DNA of 22,004 nucleotides, taken from assembly GCA_051866775.1 (NCBI GenBank), contig JBJDXR010000002.1, positions 1 through 22,004 on the forward strand. Direction: 5' to 3'. Within the stretch, counting starts at the first letter, position 1, and each line of letters begins with the position of its first letter. The DNA comes from RUG626 sp051866775. GTDB taxonomy: Bacteria > Bacillota > Clostridia > Oscillospirales > Oscillospiraceae. Positions 15,005 through 21,979 of the stretch are shown here, piece by piece. The translations under genes were made by a program, and so were the position numbers. The notes under the pieces were generated by a model. It ran no database searches. It was not told the DNA's origin and saw only the letters and a program-made list of their open reading frames with translations.

Positions 15005-17251
15005 ATGGACATTGAAAAAATAATCAGTGAGATGACCCTTGAGGAAAAGGCCTCCCTCTGTTCGGGGGCTAACCACTGGGACACAAAGTCCGTTGAGCGT
15101 CTCGGCGTACCAAAGGTAACGATGAGCGACGGACCTCACGGACTGCGCCGCCAGGATAATTACGACAAGCCCGGGGAAGACGTCACAACGCGAAAGGCCG
15201 TGTGCTTCCCGACAGCTGCGGCGCTGGCCGCCAGCTTTGACCGGGGGATAATGGAAAGGCTCGGAGAGCTTTTGGGGGATGAATGTCAGGCAAACGACGT
15301 GCAGATGCTCCTCGGCCCCGGAGTTAATATAAAACGCAGCCCCCTATGCGGAAGAAACTTTGAGTATTTTTCCGAGGATCCCTATCTTGCCGGCGAGATG
15401 GCGGCGTCGTATATTAAAAGCCTCCAGAAAAAGGGGATCTCAGCCTGCGTAAAGCATTTTGCGGTCAATAATCAGGAGTACCGACGCATGAGCTGCGATT
15501 CCGTCGCGGACGAGCGTACCTTAAGAGAGATATATCTCCCTGCCTTTGAGGCGGCAGTAAAAAGCGGAGGAGCAAAGAGCGTCATGTGCTCCTATAACCG
15601 CATAAACGGTACCTACGCCTGTGAGAACAAATGGCTTTTGACAGACATTCTGAGGGACGAGTGGGGCTTTGACGGCATGGTTGTGACCGATTGGGGCGCC
15701 ATGAATAACCGCGTCAAGGCGGCGCTTGCCGGGCTTAACCTTGAGATGCCCTCCAGTGGCGGAGTTACGGATAAAAAGCTCGTTGAGGCAGTTAGAAGCG
15801 GTGAGCTTAAAGAAGAGGCGCTTGATAATGTCGTAAGGGAATTTTTGAGCTGGCTCGACTGGTGCCTTAAAGGCAGAAAAAACGTGACGGTCTCGCTTGA
15901 TGAGCACCATGATGAGGCCAGAAGTCTTGCTGCGCAGTGCGCCGTGCTTCTGAAAAACGAGGATGGTATTCTTCCCCTCTCCGCAGATAAGAAGATAGCG
16001 TTTATCGGGACCTATGCAGAAAATCCGAGATTTCAGGGCGGCGGCTCCAGCCATATAAACTGCCTCAAAACCGAGTCGGCTCTTGAGACCGCAAAAGTCT
16101 GGGCGGATATCTCCTATACGGAGATGTTCTCCGACGAGGCCGCACTTGATGAAGAACAGTGGCAGGCGGCGGTAGATGCGGCGAAAAACGCCGATGTGGC
16201 CGTGATCTTCGCGGGGCTTCCTGCCTCCTATGAGTCCGAATGCTTCGACAGGACACACATGGAGATACCCGATTATCAGTTGCGTGCCATAGAGGAGATA
16301 AGCGCCGTGAACCCCAACACCGCAGTCGTGCTGTATAACGGAAGCCCGGTGGTCATGCCTTGGCTTGGCAGCGTCAAGGCGGTGCTTGAGATGTATCTCG
16401 CAGGCGAGGCCTCCGGCGCGGCCACAGCCGATGTGCTGTTTGGAAGGGTCAACCCCTCCGGAAAGCTTGCCGAGACCTTCCCGCTGAGGCTCGAGGACAC
16501 GCCGGCCTATCCCGACTACGCCAAGAACAAGCTCACTGCCCGCTACGGCGAGGGAATATATGTGGGCTACAGGCACTATGACGTGCGGAAGCTGCCTGTC
16601 CAGTTCCCCTTCGGCTTCGGGCTTTCATATACGACCTTTGAGATGGGAAATCTCAATATCTCTCAGGAGAATGATGCAGTCACAGTCTCCGTGGATGTGA
16701 CTAACACCGGCAATGTCAGGGGCAAGGAGACTGTTCAGGTATATGTGGGCTTTGAGGGCGAGGACCATGTGGGCAGGGCCGTCAGGGAGCTTAAGGGCTT
16801 TTCTAAGGTAGAGCTTGAGCCGGGTGAGGCTAAAACCGTCAGCATAGCTTTGAATAGGCGCGCTTTCTCATATTATGAGACCAGAATCCATGACTGGTAC
16901 GCCGAGAGCGGAGAATACACGGTTTATGTTGGAAACAGCAGCCGCGACCTGCCCCTTTGCGGTAAGGTGACGATTTCCTCCGAGCCTCTGCCGCTGGGCG
17001 AATATGAAACTCTCACTGTAGCCGACCTTATGGAGCTGGCCCAAAGTGACGAGGACAAAATGAAGGTGCTTGCAATGACCGGAAGGCGCGGCGGACTTAT
17101 TGCCGGCTTGTCCGACAGCCCGGAAAGCAGGATCGCCCTCGAGCTTAAGGGAGCCATGCCGCTGCACTCCATCAAATCCTTCAGCTCAGTTACAGATGAT
17201 GAGATAATGGCGATGATAGACAAAATAACCGGCGGTACATACAACAAATAA
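15005..17251 (+). CDS. glycoside hydrolase family 3 beta-glucosidase-like enzyme
   Basis: The 748-residue enzyme would release terminal beta-linked sugars (probably glucose or a related sugar). The N-terminal barrel (about 25-265) contains the substrate-binding SDGPHGLR and KHFAVNNQE. The nucleophile is D229 in VVTDWGA. The second alpha/beta domain (about 310-540) has SECFDR at 411-416, where E412 is the likely acid/base; most relatives have SEGFDR, so the cysteine is a small variation. The PFGFGLSYT junction (535-543) leads into a fibronectin-III-like domain (about 560-645), then an 85-residue C-terminal tail. No signal peptide is visible, so it is presumably cytoplasmic and acts on imported oligosaccharides or glycosides. 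GAGG precedes the ATG by 8 nt. It stands alone, with no sugar transporter adjacent. Confidence 0.92.
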   Translation: MDIEKIISEMTLEEKASLCSGANHWDTKSVERLGVPKVTMSDGPHGLRRQDNYDKPGEDVTTRKAVCFPTAAALAASFDRGIMERLGELLGDECQANDVQMLLGPGVNIKRSPLCGRNFEYFSEDPYLAGEMAASYIKSLQKKGISACVKHFAVNNQEYRRMSCDSVADERTLREIYLPAFEAAVKSGGAKSVMCSYNRINGTYACENKWLLTDILRDEWGFDGMVVTDWGAMNNRVKAALAGLNLEMPSSGGVTDKKLVEAVRSGELKEEALDNVVREFLSWLDWCLKGRKNVTVSLDEHHDEARSLAAQCAVLLKNEDGILPLSADKKIAFIGTYAENPRFQGGGSSHINCLKTESALETAKVWADISYTEMFSDEAALDEEQWQAAVDAAKNADVAVIFAGLPASYESECFDRTHMEIPDYQLRAIEEISAVNPNTAVVLYNGSPVVMPWLGSVKAVLEMYLAGEASGAATADVLFGRVNPSGKLAETFPLRLEDTPAYPDYAKNKLTARYGEGIYVGYRHYDVRKLPVQFPFGFGLSYTTFEMGNLNISQENDAVTVSVDVTNTGNVRGKETVQVYVGFEGEDHVGRAVRELKGFSKVELEPGEAKTVSIALNRRAFSYYETRIHDWYAESGEYTVYVGNSSRDLPLCGKVTISSEPLPLGEYETLTVADLMELAQSDEDKMKVLAMTGRRGGLIAGLSDSPESRIALELKGAMPLHSIKSFSSVTDDEIMAMIDKITGGTYNK

Positions 17252-17258
17252 ACGGGAA

Positions 17259-17288
17259 AAGGCCCGGCAGGCTAGCCTGCCGGGCCTT
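17259..17288. terminator. bidirectional terminator between convergent genes
   Basis: A perfect 30-nt palindrome can fold into a 13-bp stem with a 4-nt loop. It starts 7 nt after the GH3 stop and lies 14 nt past the repressor stop on the other strand. The minus strand shows TTTT after the stem and the plus strand CTTTC. Confidence 0.8.
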
Positions 17289-17302
17289 CTTTCATATCAA
17301 TT

Positions 17303-18067
17303 TCAGACGCCGGGGAGCGGTATTTTCACCCCCAGCAGCACCTTGCCGAAGCACACCACCGTCATGCCAGAGGAGGCCGGGATCGTCATATCCGCATCGC
17401 TCCTCTCCCGGTTTGCCGAGAAGAGGTATATATTCCCCTCGCTGTCCTCACAGTACTGCTTGCACTTCATGTCCCCGTCAACAAAGAATATTCCCACATC
17501 GCCGGGGATAAGCCCGCTCATACGGGAGACATATACCCGCGAGCCGTCTTTAATATAAGGCTCCATGGAGTCGCCGGCTATCCTTACGGCAAAGTCGGCT
17601 CCGCGCGGCACATCGGACCCCCGGGGTACCAGCACATAATCATCCCCCTCAGCCGGCGAGGCGTAGCCCGCTGCGGCGGGTGTCACGTACTCCCTGATAT
17701 ACTCAAGCTTAGTGATCTTGGAGTTCTCCTCCACGCTCTCCGGGGACTCCATATCCGCAAGTCCGTCTATAAGGCTTTCAACGATGCTCTGCCCTTTTTT
17801 CGAGAGGGCGGAGTATTTTTTTATTATATCCGGAGCTGCCTCCCGCTCCTCCTGCTGGAAAAGCTCCCTGTCGTCATCGCACAGGACATCCAACGACACG
17901 CCGAAAAACTCCGACAGCCTGCGCAGGTTGGACAACTTGCTGTTTTTATATCCCTTCGTATAAAAACCCACTATGGTGTTATACGGCACACCGGTTTTCG
18001 CCGCCAGACTACCGCGGGTCAGTCCGCGCTGGCGCATAAGAATATCCAGCTTGTCTGTGAAGATCAC
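17303..18067 (-). CDS. LexA/CI-like repressor with XRE domain and S24 self-cleavage domain
   Basis: The 254-residue protein has an N-terminal Cro/CI-type helix-turn-helix (about 6-62, GSLAAKTGVPYNTIVGFY) and a linker to about 125. A peptidase S24 domain follows, with cleavage dipeptide A133-G134 in AAAGYA, catalytic S167 in GDSMEP and probable lysine K203 in CKQY. Such repressors cut themselves when RecA filaments form on damaged DNA. It is not canonical LexA, whose DNA-binding domain is a winged helix; it resembles prophage or element repressors. The start is GTG at 18067 with AAGGAG nine bases upstream. Its promoter and four operator-like sites lie directly upstream, which indicates autoregulation. 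No phage genes are adjacent. Confidence 0.9.
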   Translation of the reverse strand: MIFTDKLDILMRQRGLTRGSLAAKTGVPYNTIVGFYTKGYKNSKLSNLRRLSEFFGVSLDVLCDDDRELFQQEEREAAPDIIKKYSALSKKGQSIVESLIDGLADMESPESVEENSKITKLEYIREYVTPAAAGYASPAEGDDYVLVPRGSDVPRGADFAVRIAGDSMEPYIKDGSRVYVSRMSGLIPGDVGIFFVDGDMKCKQYCEDSEGNIYLFSANRERSDADMTIPASSGMTVVCFGKVLLGVKIPLPGV

Positions 18068-18102
18068 GCTCCGCCGCTCCTTCCGCTTAAGTTTACACAG
18101 TT

Positions 18103-18131
18103 ATAATACCACAGTGCTACCCCTTTGTAAA
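18103..18131 (-). promoter_or_regulatory. promoter of the S24 repressor gene
   Basis: On the minus strand TTTACA (18126-18131) and TATTAT (18103-18108) are separated by 17 nt, giving a leader of about 30 nt before the GTG. A half-conserved operator (18117-18132) covers the -35 and spacer. Confidence 0.75.
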
Positions 18132-18229
18132 CAAATTTCTACCCCACAAGGTAGAAATTTGTGCAACCCCTCTTGACATTATACCCTCAAGGGTATATTA
18201 TTATACCCGCGAGCTACCCCTTGAGGTAG
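18117..18229. promoter_or_regulatory. operator array for the S24 repressor (four sites)
   Basis: Four related 16-bp elements share TACCC...GGGTA/GGTAG arms. O1 (18117-18132, CTACCCCTTTGTAAAC) has a weak right arm. O2 (18139-18154, CTACCCCACAAGGTAG) extends to 13-bp perfect arms over 18131-18162. O3 (18181-18196, ATACCCTCAAGGGTAT) has arms that extend to 8 bp. O4 (18214-18229, CTACCCCTTGAGGTAG) is the fourth. Centre-to-centre distances are 22, 42 and 33 bp, near whole helical turns. O1 sits in the leftward promoter, O3 fills the spacer of the rightward promoter, and O4 lies just downstream of the latter. The match between sites is seen; binding by the adjacent repressor is inferred. Confidence 0.75.
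18173..18201 (+). promoter_or_regulatory. consensus rightward promoter without a downstream gene
   Basis: TTGACA (18173-18178) and TATTAT (18196-18201) are separated by exactly 17 nt, with operator O3 filling the spacer. The start point would be near 18208. On the plus strand no ORF with ribosome site follows; the transcript would run into the hairpin at 18231-18266 and then antisense to the GtrA gene. Confidence 0.7.
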
Positions 18230-18230
18230 A

Positions 18231-18266
18231 AGCAGCTGTCGGAAGGCGCCCCACCCGGCAGCTGCT
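18231..18266. terminator. hairpin between GtrA gene and operator array
   Basis: A 12-bp stem with one G-T wobble has arms at 18231-18242 and 18255-18266 and a 12-nt loop. It lies 8 nt past the GtrA stop on the minus strand, where it probably ends the lipoprotein-GtrA operon, although no good T-tract follows. On the plus strand six T lie 14 nt further (18280-18285). Confidence 0.5.
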
Positions 18267-18273
18267 CAGAGCC

Positions 18274-18687
18274 TTATGCTTTTTTCTGCGCCGTGTCGAT
18301 GCTCGCACCGAACACAACGAACCGGTCATACAAAAATTCCGTGGCAAAATTCAGCACCATGGACGCCGCCAGCACGATGTATTCGTTGACTCCTATTCCG
18401 GTGAGTGCGTTTCCTCCCCAAGTGGAAAGCGGCGTAAAGACGACGTAGTAGGCCGCCACCTTCAGCATGGCAATGGGAACGTTATTCGCTGAACGGAATG
18501 TCACCTTACGGTTCAGAGTGAAGTTCCACAGGACCGACAGTACCAGCGCCGTCAGATAGCACACCCAGTAGTTCCAGCCAAACACCTCATTCATGAGGGT
18601 GAAGGAGGCAAGCTCTATTATCCCCGCGCTTATGGAGAAGATAGTAAATTTTACCGCCCGCATAAGCTCTTTTTTTCTCTCTGTCAT
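18274..18687 (-). CDS. GtrA family membrane protein
   Basis: This is a small polytopic membrane protein, 137 residues, with four helices at about 12-34, 38-57, 70-95 and 102-120. It carries the family's paired signatures NFTLNRKVTF (55-64) and NF...YDRFVVF (113-126). GtrA proteins are thought to help move lipid-linked sugars across the membrane, usually next to glycosyltransferases; none is seen here. The frame extends to 18741 but would overlap the upstream gene. The ATG at 18687 has GGGAG seven bases upstream and lies 17 nt after the lipoprotein stop, so the two genes are co-transcribed. What sugar or lipid it serves is not evident. Confidence 0.85.
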   Translation of the reverse strand: MTERKKELMRAVKFTIFSISAGIIELASFTLMNEVFGWNYWVCYLTALVLSVLWNFTLNRKVTFRSANNVPIAMLKVAAYYVVFTPLSTWGGNALTGIGVNEYIVLAASMVLNFATEFLYDRFVVFGASIDTAQKKA

Positions 18688-18704
18688 GAGTCTCTCCCGT
18701 TCCT

Positions 18705-20612
18705 TTATTCCTCGTAGCCCAGGTACGTCCTGAATACACACTCAAAATTCTCCAAGCTGTAGTAGCTGGCCCTGTTAAGCTCCAGCACCTCCACAAGCCC
18801 GCCTAACAGCGACACCTGATTATACCATCTGTCATGCCAGTCCATGTCCGTCGGCAAAAACGTAAGCTGCGTCCCATCAGCGGTATAGTAGGTGACCGTT
18901 TGTCCGTCAAAGTTTCTGTCACAAAACAGTGCGGGGGCGTCGAAGCCGAAGGCCGCATCCATTATGCAGTCCATGTAGCCCTCGGCCTTGACGGCACATT
19001 CCGGCTCAGTATATTCCCTGGTTACGCCTACGGCAGCCCACTGGGAGCTGCTCATCTCCTCGATCTTTCCGCCGGCGAGGTCATAGCAGCGAACGGTGTC
19101 ATGCTTTCCGTCATACAACCAGTCTATGCCTATGTATCCACCCTTGTACTGTCCGCCGTAGCCCTCATAGGATTCAAGGGAGGACAGCATCCCTCTCCAC
19201 TCATCCTCCGACAGGCCTATCTGAGTGTAGGAAAGCTTCTTGGTGGCGGTTCCGTCCACCGCCATTACCGTCACCGTATCTCCGGCATACAGGGCAAGGC
19301 CCTCCGCCGCGGCGCTCAAACACTCATATTCAAAATCGGTACACCAGCTGCCGTCGGAGGCGGCTACGGCTATTTTCCCGGTTTCGCTGCTCTTTAATAT
19401 CAGCAGCGGCAGCCGGCTCCAGCTGCCGTCATAGTAACCGGCGTAATACGCCTCACTGTAAACGGCGTCCGTCACGGCGCAGCCGTCAAGGGTCATCAGG
19501 CCGTATACACAGCCGCTGATCGCAGGCCAGTCGTCCATAAGCCGACGCCCGGCGTAGGGTACAAGCATCCCATAATCCTCCGATGGGACAAGCCCGCCCA
19601 TATAGTCCCCACTTAGTCTTGTTCCCACAAGCCCGAGAGTATCCGGATCCACGACGGAGACATATCCCACCTCGGCTATAAGGGCCTGTCCCTCATCGGA
19701 TAAAAGCCAGTTAAAAAGCATCCTGTTGGGGGAGGTCTCCTCAGCGTCGGCAGGAATGACCACATATTTGGGGTTGACAAGAGGGTACTCCTCGCTGCGT
19801 ATGGTGTCCGGATTCGGCTCCACCCCCTCAACAGCCAGCAGCTTAAGCCCCTGGGCCATCTTCATCTCCTCGGCGTAGTAGTAGACCGTATAGCCGATGG
19901 CGTTTGGAGAGCCGTCGTAGCTCTTTACCGCCTCTATAAGGCCGCCCATGGTGTCTATGACATATTCGGTGGGGGCCTCCATCATGGGCGTGCCCTGCAT
20001 GACGAGCTTCTCCATAAGGGTCTGGCTGCCCGCGCCGGAATTCCGCTGGAGTGCGGTTATCTCGCAATCCTCGCCGCCCAGCTCCTTCCAGTTGGTGATC
20101 TCGCCGCTGTAAATTTTCCGGGCCTGCTCCACAGTTATAGAGCTAACGGGGTTAGCCTCATTTACAACAAACACGAAGGCGTCCGTGGCAAAAGGCTCCT
20201 TCTCCCACTCAAAGCCCCGCTCCTCCTTGTAGGCAAGCACATCCCCGTTTGCCTCACCCACTATGAGCATGTCCGCGCTGCCGTCTATGAGGTTATAGTA
20301 GGCAGTTGTTGTCTTGTTAAACTGCACTAAGTCCGCCGCCTCGTCCTCAGTCTCCCCAAGGAGCTTAGCGCACACGGCCAGCGCCAGCGGCGCCGTGGAG
20401 GTGGAGCCGTCCAGCCGGGGCATATTCTCCCGCGTGAACACAAAGGCGCCGGAAGCGCCGCCGTCCTGCTTATCGTCCTCTGTCCCCTGCTCCGGGCCTT
20501 CCTGCGCAAGCTCCTGCGTCTTTTCCGGCTCCTCCTGCTCGGCCTTTTGGCAGCCGCCAAGCCAGACAAGCAGCATGGCAAGCGCCAATAAAAGGACAAG
20601 ATAACGTTTCAT
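18705..20612 (-). CDS. PstS-like substrate-binding lipoprotein with a WG-repeat-like C-terminal region
   Basis: The 635-residue protein is a secreted lipoprotein (lipobox LGGC, C21) with an acidic linker to about 55. Residues about 60-330 match the PstS-type periplasmic binding fold: LDGSTSTAPLA at 67-77, then IYSGEITNWKELGG, then RNSGAGSQT at 190-198. The remaining 300 residues hold repeats like YGLMTLDGCAVTDAVY (370-385), KIAVAASDGSWCTDFEY (413-429) and VTVMAVDGTATKKLSY (447-462), which resemble WG repeats (YGLIDxxGxxVIPxxY). The last part (about 480-635) is unrecognised. A frame extends to 20768, but the ATG at 20612 with AAGGAGAG and the signal peptide fix the start. No pstCAB genes follow, so phosphate uptake is doubtful; a sensing or surface-binding role is possible. 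Confidence 0.85.
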   Translation of the reverse strand: MKRYLVLLLALAMLLVWLGGCQKAEQEEPEKTQELAQEGPEQGTEDDKQDGGASGAFVFTRENMPRLDGSTSTAPLALAVCAKLLGETEDEAADLVQFNKTTTAYYNLIDGSADMLIVGEANGDVLAYKEERGFEWEKEPFATDAFVFVVNEANPVSSITVEQARKIYSGEITNWKELGGEDCEITALQRNSGAGSQTLMEKLVMQGTPMMEAPTEYVIDTMGGLIEAVKSYDGSPNAIGYTVYYYAEEMKMAQGLKLLAVEGVEPNPDTIRSEEYPLVNPKYVVIPADAEETSPNRMLFNWLLSDEGQALIAEVGYVSVVDPDTLGLVGTRLSGDYMGGLVPSEDYGMLVPYAGRRLMDDWPAISGCVYGLMTLDGCAVTDAVYSEAYYAGYYDGSWSRLPLLILKSSETGKIAVAASDGSWCTDFEYECLSAAAEGLALYAGDTVTVMAVDGTATKKLSYTQIGLSEDEWRGMLSSLESYEGYGGQYKGGYIGIDWLYDGKHDTVRCYDLAGGKIEEMSSSQWAAVGVTREYTEPECAVKAEGYMDCIMDAAFGFDAPALFCDRNFDGQTVTYYTADGTQLTFLPTDMDWHDRWYNQVSLLGGLVEVLELNRASYYSLENFECVFRTYLGYEE

Positions 20613-20651
20613 TTTGATCTCTCCTTTTAATAAAGCTTGATACCTGTATTC

Positions 20652-20657
20652 ATTATA
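20652..20657 (-). promoter_or_regulatory. -10 box for the lipoprotein-GtrA operon
   Basis: On the minus strand TATAAT lies 40 nt before the lipoprotein ATG. The -35 region 17 nt upstream is T-rich (CTTTTT) and poor, so this promoter may need an activator or be weak. Confidence 0.5.
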
Positions 20658-20709
20658 CAACACGTCCTTCGGAGAAAAAGAACAAAAAAGCAACAAAGAG
20701 ACAACAAAA

Positions 20710-20735
20710 AAGCGGCTCACATAATATGTCCGCTT
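20710..20735 (-). terminator. short hairpin with T-run upstream of the lipoprotein gene
   Basis: On the minus strand AAGCGG and CCGCTT (arms 20730-20735 and 20710-20715) are followed by TTTTTTG. It would stop read-through from the tRNA side before the lipoprotein promoter. The stem is only 6 bp, with extra pairing possible in the loop. Confidence 0.55.
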
Positions 20736-20749
20736 CCTAAAAAAGTAAA

Positions 20750-20779
20750 GATCCGAACGCCTCAGCATTCGGATTTTTG
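20750..20779. terminator. bidirectional hairpin with T-tracts
   Basis: Arms ATCCGAA (20751-20757) and TTCGGAT (20768-20774) enclose a 10-nt loop. TTTTT follows on the plus strand and CTTTACTTTTTT on the minus strand. It is the second of three terminator-like hairpins between the tRNA genes and the lipoprotein gene. Confidence 0.5.
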
Positions 20780-20808
20780 GTGAAGGAGGGGCAGCGGAGC
20801 GAGCGCAC

Positions 20809-20836
20809 CCCCGACTTTTAATAAAAAAAGTCGGGG
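20809..20836. repeat. hairpin overlapping the tRNA terminator
   Basis: The 11-bp perfect arms CCCCGACTTTT (20809-20819) and AAAAGTCGGGG (20826-20836) share the right arm with the left arm of the tRNA-operon terminator (20830-20841). The two structures exclude each other. The adjoining GC-rich 20785-20808 looks REP-like. Confidence 0.5.
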
Positions 20837-20861
20837 CAAGCGATACGCAGCTTGCCTCGAC
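20823..20861 (-). terminator. rho-independent terminator of the tRNA-Thr/tRNA-Tyr transcript
   Basis: On the minus strand a 12-bp stem with one mismatch (20850-20861 with 20830-20841, 8-nt loop) is followed by seven T. It begins 2 nt after the CCA end of tRNA-Tyr. Confidence 0.85.
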
Positions 20862-20862
20862 G

Positions 20863-20947
20863 TGGTGGAGGAGGGTGGATTCGAACCACCGAAGTCGTCG
20901 ACAACAGATTTACAGTCTGCCCCCTTTGGCCACTCGGGAACTCCTCC
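20863..20947 (-). tRNA. tRNA-Tyr (anticodon GTA)
   Basis: The 85-nt class II tRNA has acceptor stem GGAGGAG/CTCCTCC, anticodon GTA at 20911-20913 in loop CTGTAAA, a long variable arm, and GGTTCGAATCC in the T-arm. The discriminator is A and the CCA end (20863-20865) is encoded. It is second in the transcript after tRNA-Thr, 18 nt away. Confidence 0.96.
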
Positions 20948-20965
20948 ATATTAAATTATGTGATA

Positions 20966-21041
20966 TGGAGCTGGTGGACGGATTCGAACCCCCGACCTGC
21001 TGATTACAAATCAGCTGCTCTACCAGCTGAGCTACACCAGC
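20966..21041 (-). tRNA. tRNA-Thr (anticodon TGT)
   Basis: The 76-nt tRNA has acceptor stem GCTGGTG/CACCAGC, D-arm AGCTCAGCTGGTAGAGC, anticodon stem GCTGA/TCAGC with loop TTTGTAA (anticodon TGT), and T-arm GGGTTCGAATCC. The discriminator is T and the CCA end is encoded. It is the first gene of a two-tRNA leftward transcript. Confidence 0.96.
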
Positions 21042-21064
21042 GTTCCGTTACATCAGCGAAAGTT

Positions 21065-21093
21065 ATGATATCAAAAGATCGTCCGTTTGTCAA
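21065..21093 (-). promoter_or_regulatory. promoter of the tRNA operon
   Basis: On the minus strand TTGACA (21088-21093) and TATCAT (21065-21070) are separated by 17 nt, with the start about 17 nt before tRNA-Thr. AT-rich sequence lies upstream. Confidence 0.8.
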
Positions 21094-21123
21094 CCTAAAT
21101 TTTAATTTTTGAGGTGATTTTTT

Positions 21124-21321
21124 ATGATATATCCCGCCCATCGCCTGCGCAGGGCATATAAGTGCGACAGATGTCACGGACAGCTCTACCCCAACGAGCT
21201 TGTACATTTTATAGATGGGTATCTGGTTTGTCCCGACTGTTTTTTCGATTTTGCGTTCGATTACTTTTCGGACGACCTGGTTCTCGTCCGGGACATACCG
21301 GAGCTTCTCAGCAAAAATTGA
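21124..21321 (+). CDS. small protein with two CxxC motifs (putative zinc-binding)
   Basis: The 65-residue protein has CDRC (C14, C17) and CPDC (C36, C39), spaced like a zinc-ribbon or LIM-like site. An acidic, aromatic stretch (FDFAFDYFSDD) and a hydrophobic C-terminus follow. It has no signal peptide. GAGGTG precedes the ATG by about 8 nt. It opens a three-gene rightward micro-operon with a small helical protein and a sigma region-4 protein. The family is not recognised; a regulatory or protein-binding role is possible. Confidence 0.75.
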   Translation: MIYPAHRLRRAYKCDRCHGQLYPNELVHFIDGYLVCPDCFFDFAFDYFSDDLVLVRDIPELLSKN

Positions 21322-21355
21322 GCGGCCCGCCGCAAGAATAAGGAGGCGTTATAAA

Positions 21356-21559
21356 TTGAACATTGAAAATCTTGCCGCAAGCTACCGGCAAAGCGCAGCT
21401 CTGGTATTTAACAGGCTGTCCGCGCTGAGCCGGGAGCTTAAGTCGGACAAACTGTGTGAGGAGGACAAGCTCAGGCTCCGGGGAAGGATCGCGCTGCTGC
21501 GCAGTATGTACCGGGACACCTGTGAGACCGCCCACTACCTTGAGCGCTACTATTCATAA
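21356..21559 (+). CDS. small helical protein of unknown function (TTG start)
   Basis: The 67-residue product is charged and predicted almost wholly helical, with heptad-like leucines (FNRLSALSRELKSDKL, then KLRLRGRIALLRSMY). It ends ETAHYLERYYS. A longer frame begins at 21215 but would overlap the preceding gene. The TTG at 21356 is nine bases after AAGGAGG and is the only start supported by a ribosome site. It begins 34 nt after the CxxC gene and ends 12 nt before the sigma-like gene. Small size and likely coiled-coil character suggest it binds a partner, possibly the neighbouring sigma-like protein. No family is recognised. Confidence 0.75.
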   Translation: MNIENLAASYRQSAALVFNRLSALSRELKSDKLCEEDKLRLRGRIALLRSMYRDTCETAHYLERYYS

Positions 21560-21571
21560 GGGGGGATTTGT

Positions 21572-21868
21572 ATGAGGGAGGGCTTTAACCCTGAATTTTA
21601 CGGGGAATACAGAAGCTTTCTTATGTCCATGGGCGAGGACAACAGCGCCGGGCAGATGGGCGTGCGAAAAAGGCTCTCTCGGGCCATAAAAGAGGAGCTG
21701 ACCCCCCGGCAGATGCAGATGGTCACCATGTACTACATAGAGGGCATGAAGATGGCGGATATCGCCGCGGCGCTGGGGGTGAACAAGTCCACCGTCTCCC
21801 GGACCATCTCCCGGGGCAGGGAGAGGCTGCGCAGGTGCCTGCGCTACGGAGCCGGAGAGCTGCTGTAG
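21572..21868 (+). CDS. sigma-70 region 4-like helix-turn-helix protein
   Basis: The 98-residue protein has a region-4 fold in its second half: LTPRQMQMVTMYYIEGMKMADIAAAL followed by GVNKSTVSRTISRGRERLRR (helix-turn-helix about 59-80). The N-terminal 40 residues are unrelated to region 2, so it cannot act as a complete sigma factor. Similar stand-alone proteins occur in phages and mobile elements, where they control late or structural genes, and as YlxM-like regulators. GGGGGG lies 6 nt before the ATG. It is last in the micro-operon and is followed by a terminator. Its target promoters are unknown. Confidence 0.8.
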   Translation: MREGFNPEFYGEYRSFLMSMGEDNSAGQMGVRKRLSRAIKEELTPRQMQMVTMYYIEGMKMADIAAALGVNKSTVSRTISRGRERLRRCLRYGAGELL

Positions 21869-21917
21869 GTTCCAGCGCGCCGCTGTCTGGGAGGAAAGCT
21901 CCGAAGCTGGAAAAAAG

Positions 21918-21948
21918 AAACCCCGAAGGTGCAAACCTTCGGGGTTTT
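21918..21948 (+). terminator. rho-independent terminator of the three-gene micro-operon
   Basis: The perfect 13-bp stem AAACCCCGAAGGT has arms at 21918-21930 and 21935-21947 and loop GCAA, followed by T-rich sequence. It lies 50 nt after the sigma-like gene. Confidence 0.85.
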
Positions 21949-21950
21949 CC

Positions 21951-21979
21951 TTGACGGATTTTGTCAAATATATTATAAT
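21951..21979 (+). promoter_or_regulatory. strong promoter reading out of the right edge
   Basis: TTGACG (21951-21956) and TATAAT (21974-21979) are separated by 17 nt directly after the terminator. The gene or RNA it drives lies beyond the window. Confidence 0.75.

Noticed and set aside
15521..16576. 351-codon minus-strand ORF inside the GH3 gene
   Set aside because: It mirrors the GC-rich third positions of the real gene; the protein has no domain and no ribosome site.
18181..18209. Leftward promoters suggested by TATAAT on the minus strand inside the operator array
   Set aside because: Neither TATAAT has a usable -35 at 16-18 nt; the bases are explained by operator O3 and the rightward promoter.
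18834..19397. 187-codon plus-strand ORF that could have been the target of the orphan promoter
   Set aside because: It is antisense to the lipoprotein coding sequence, more than 600 nt from the promoter, and has no family resemblance.
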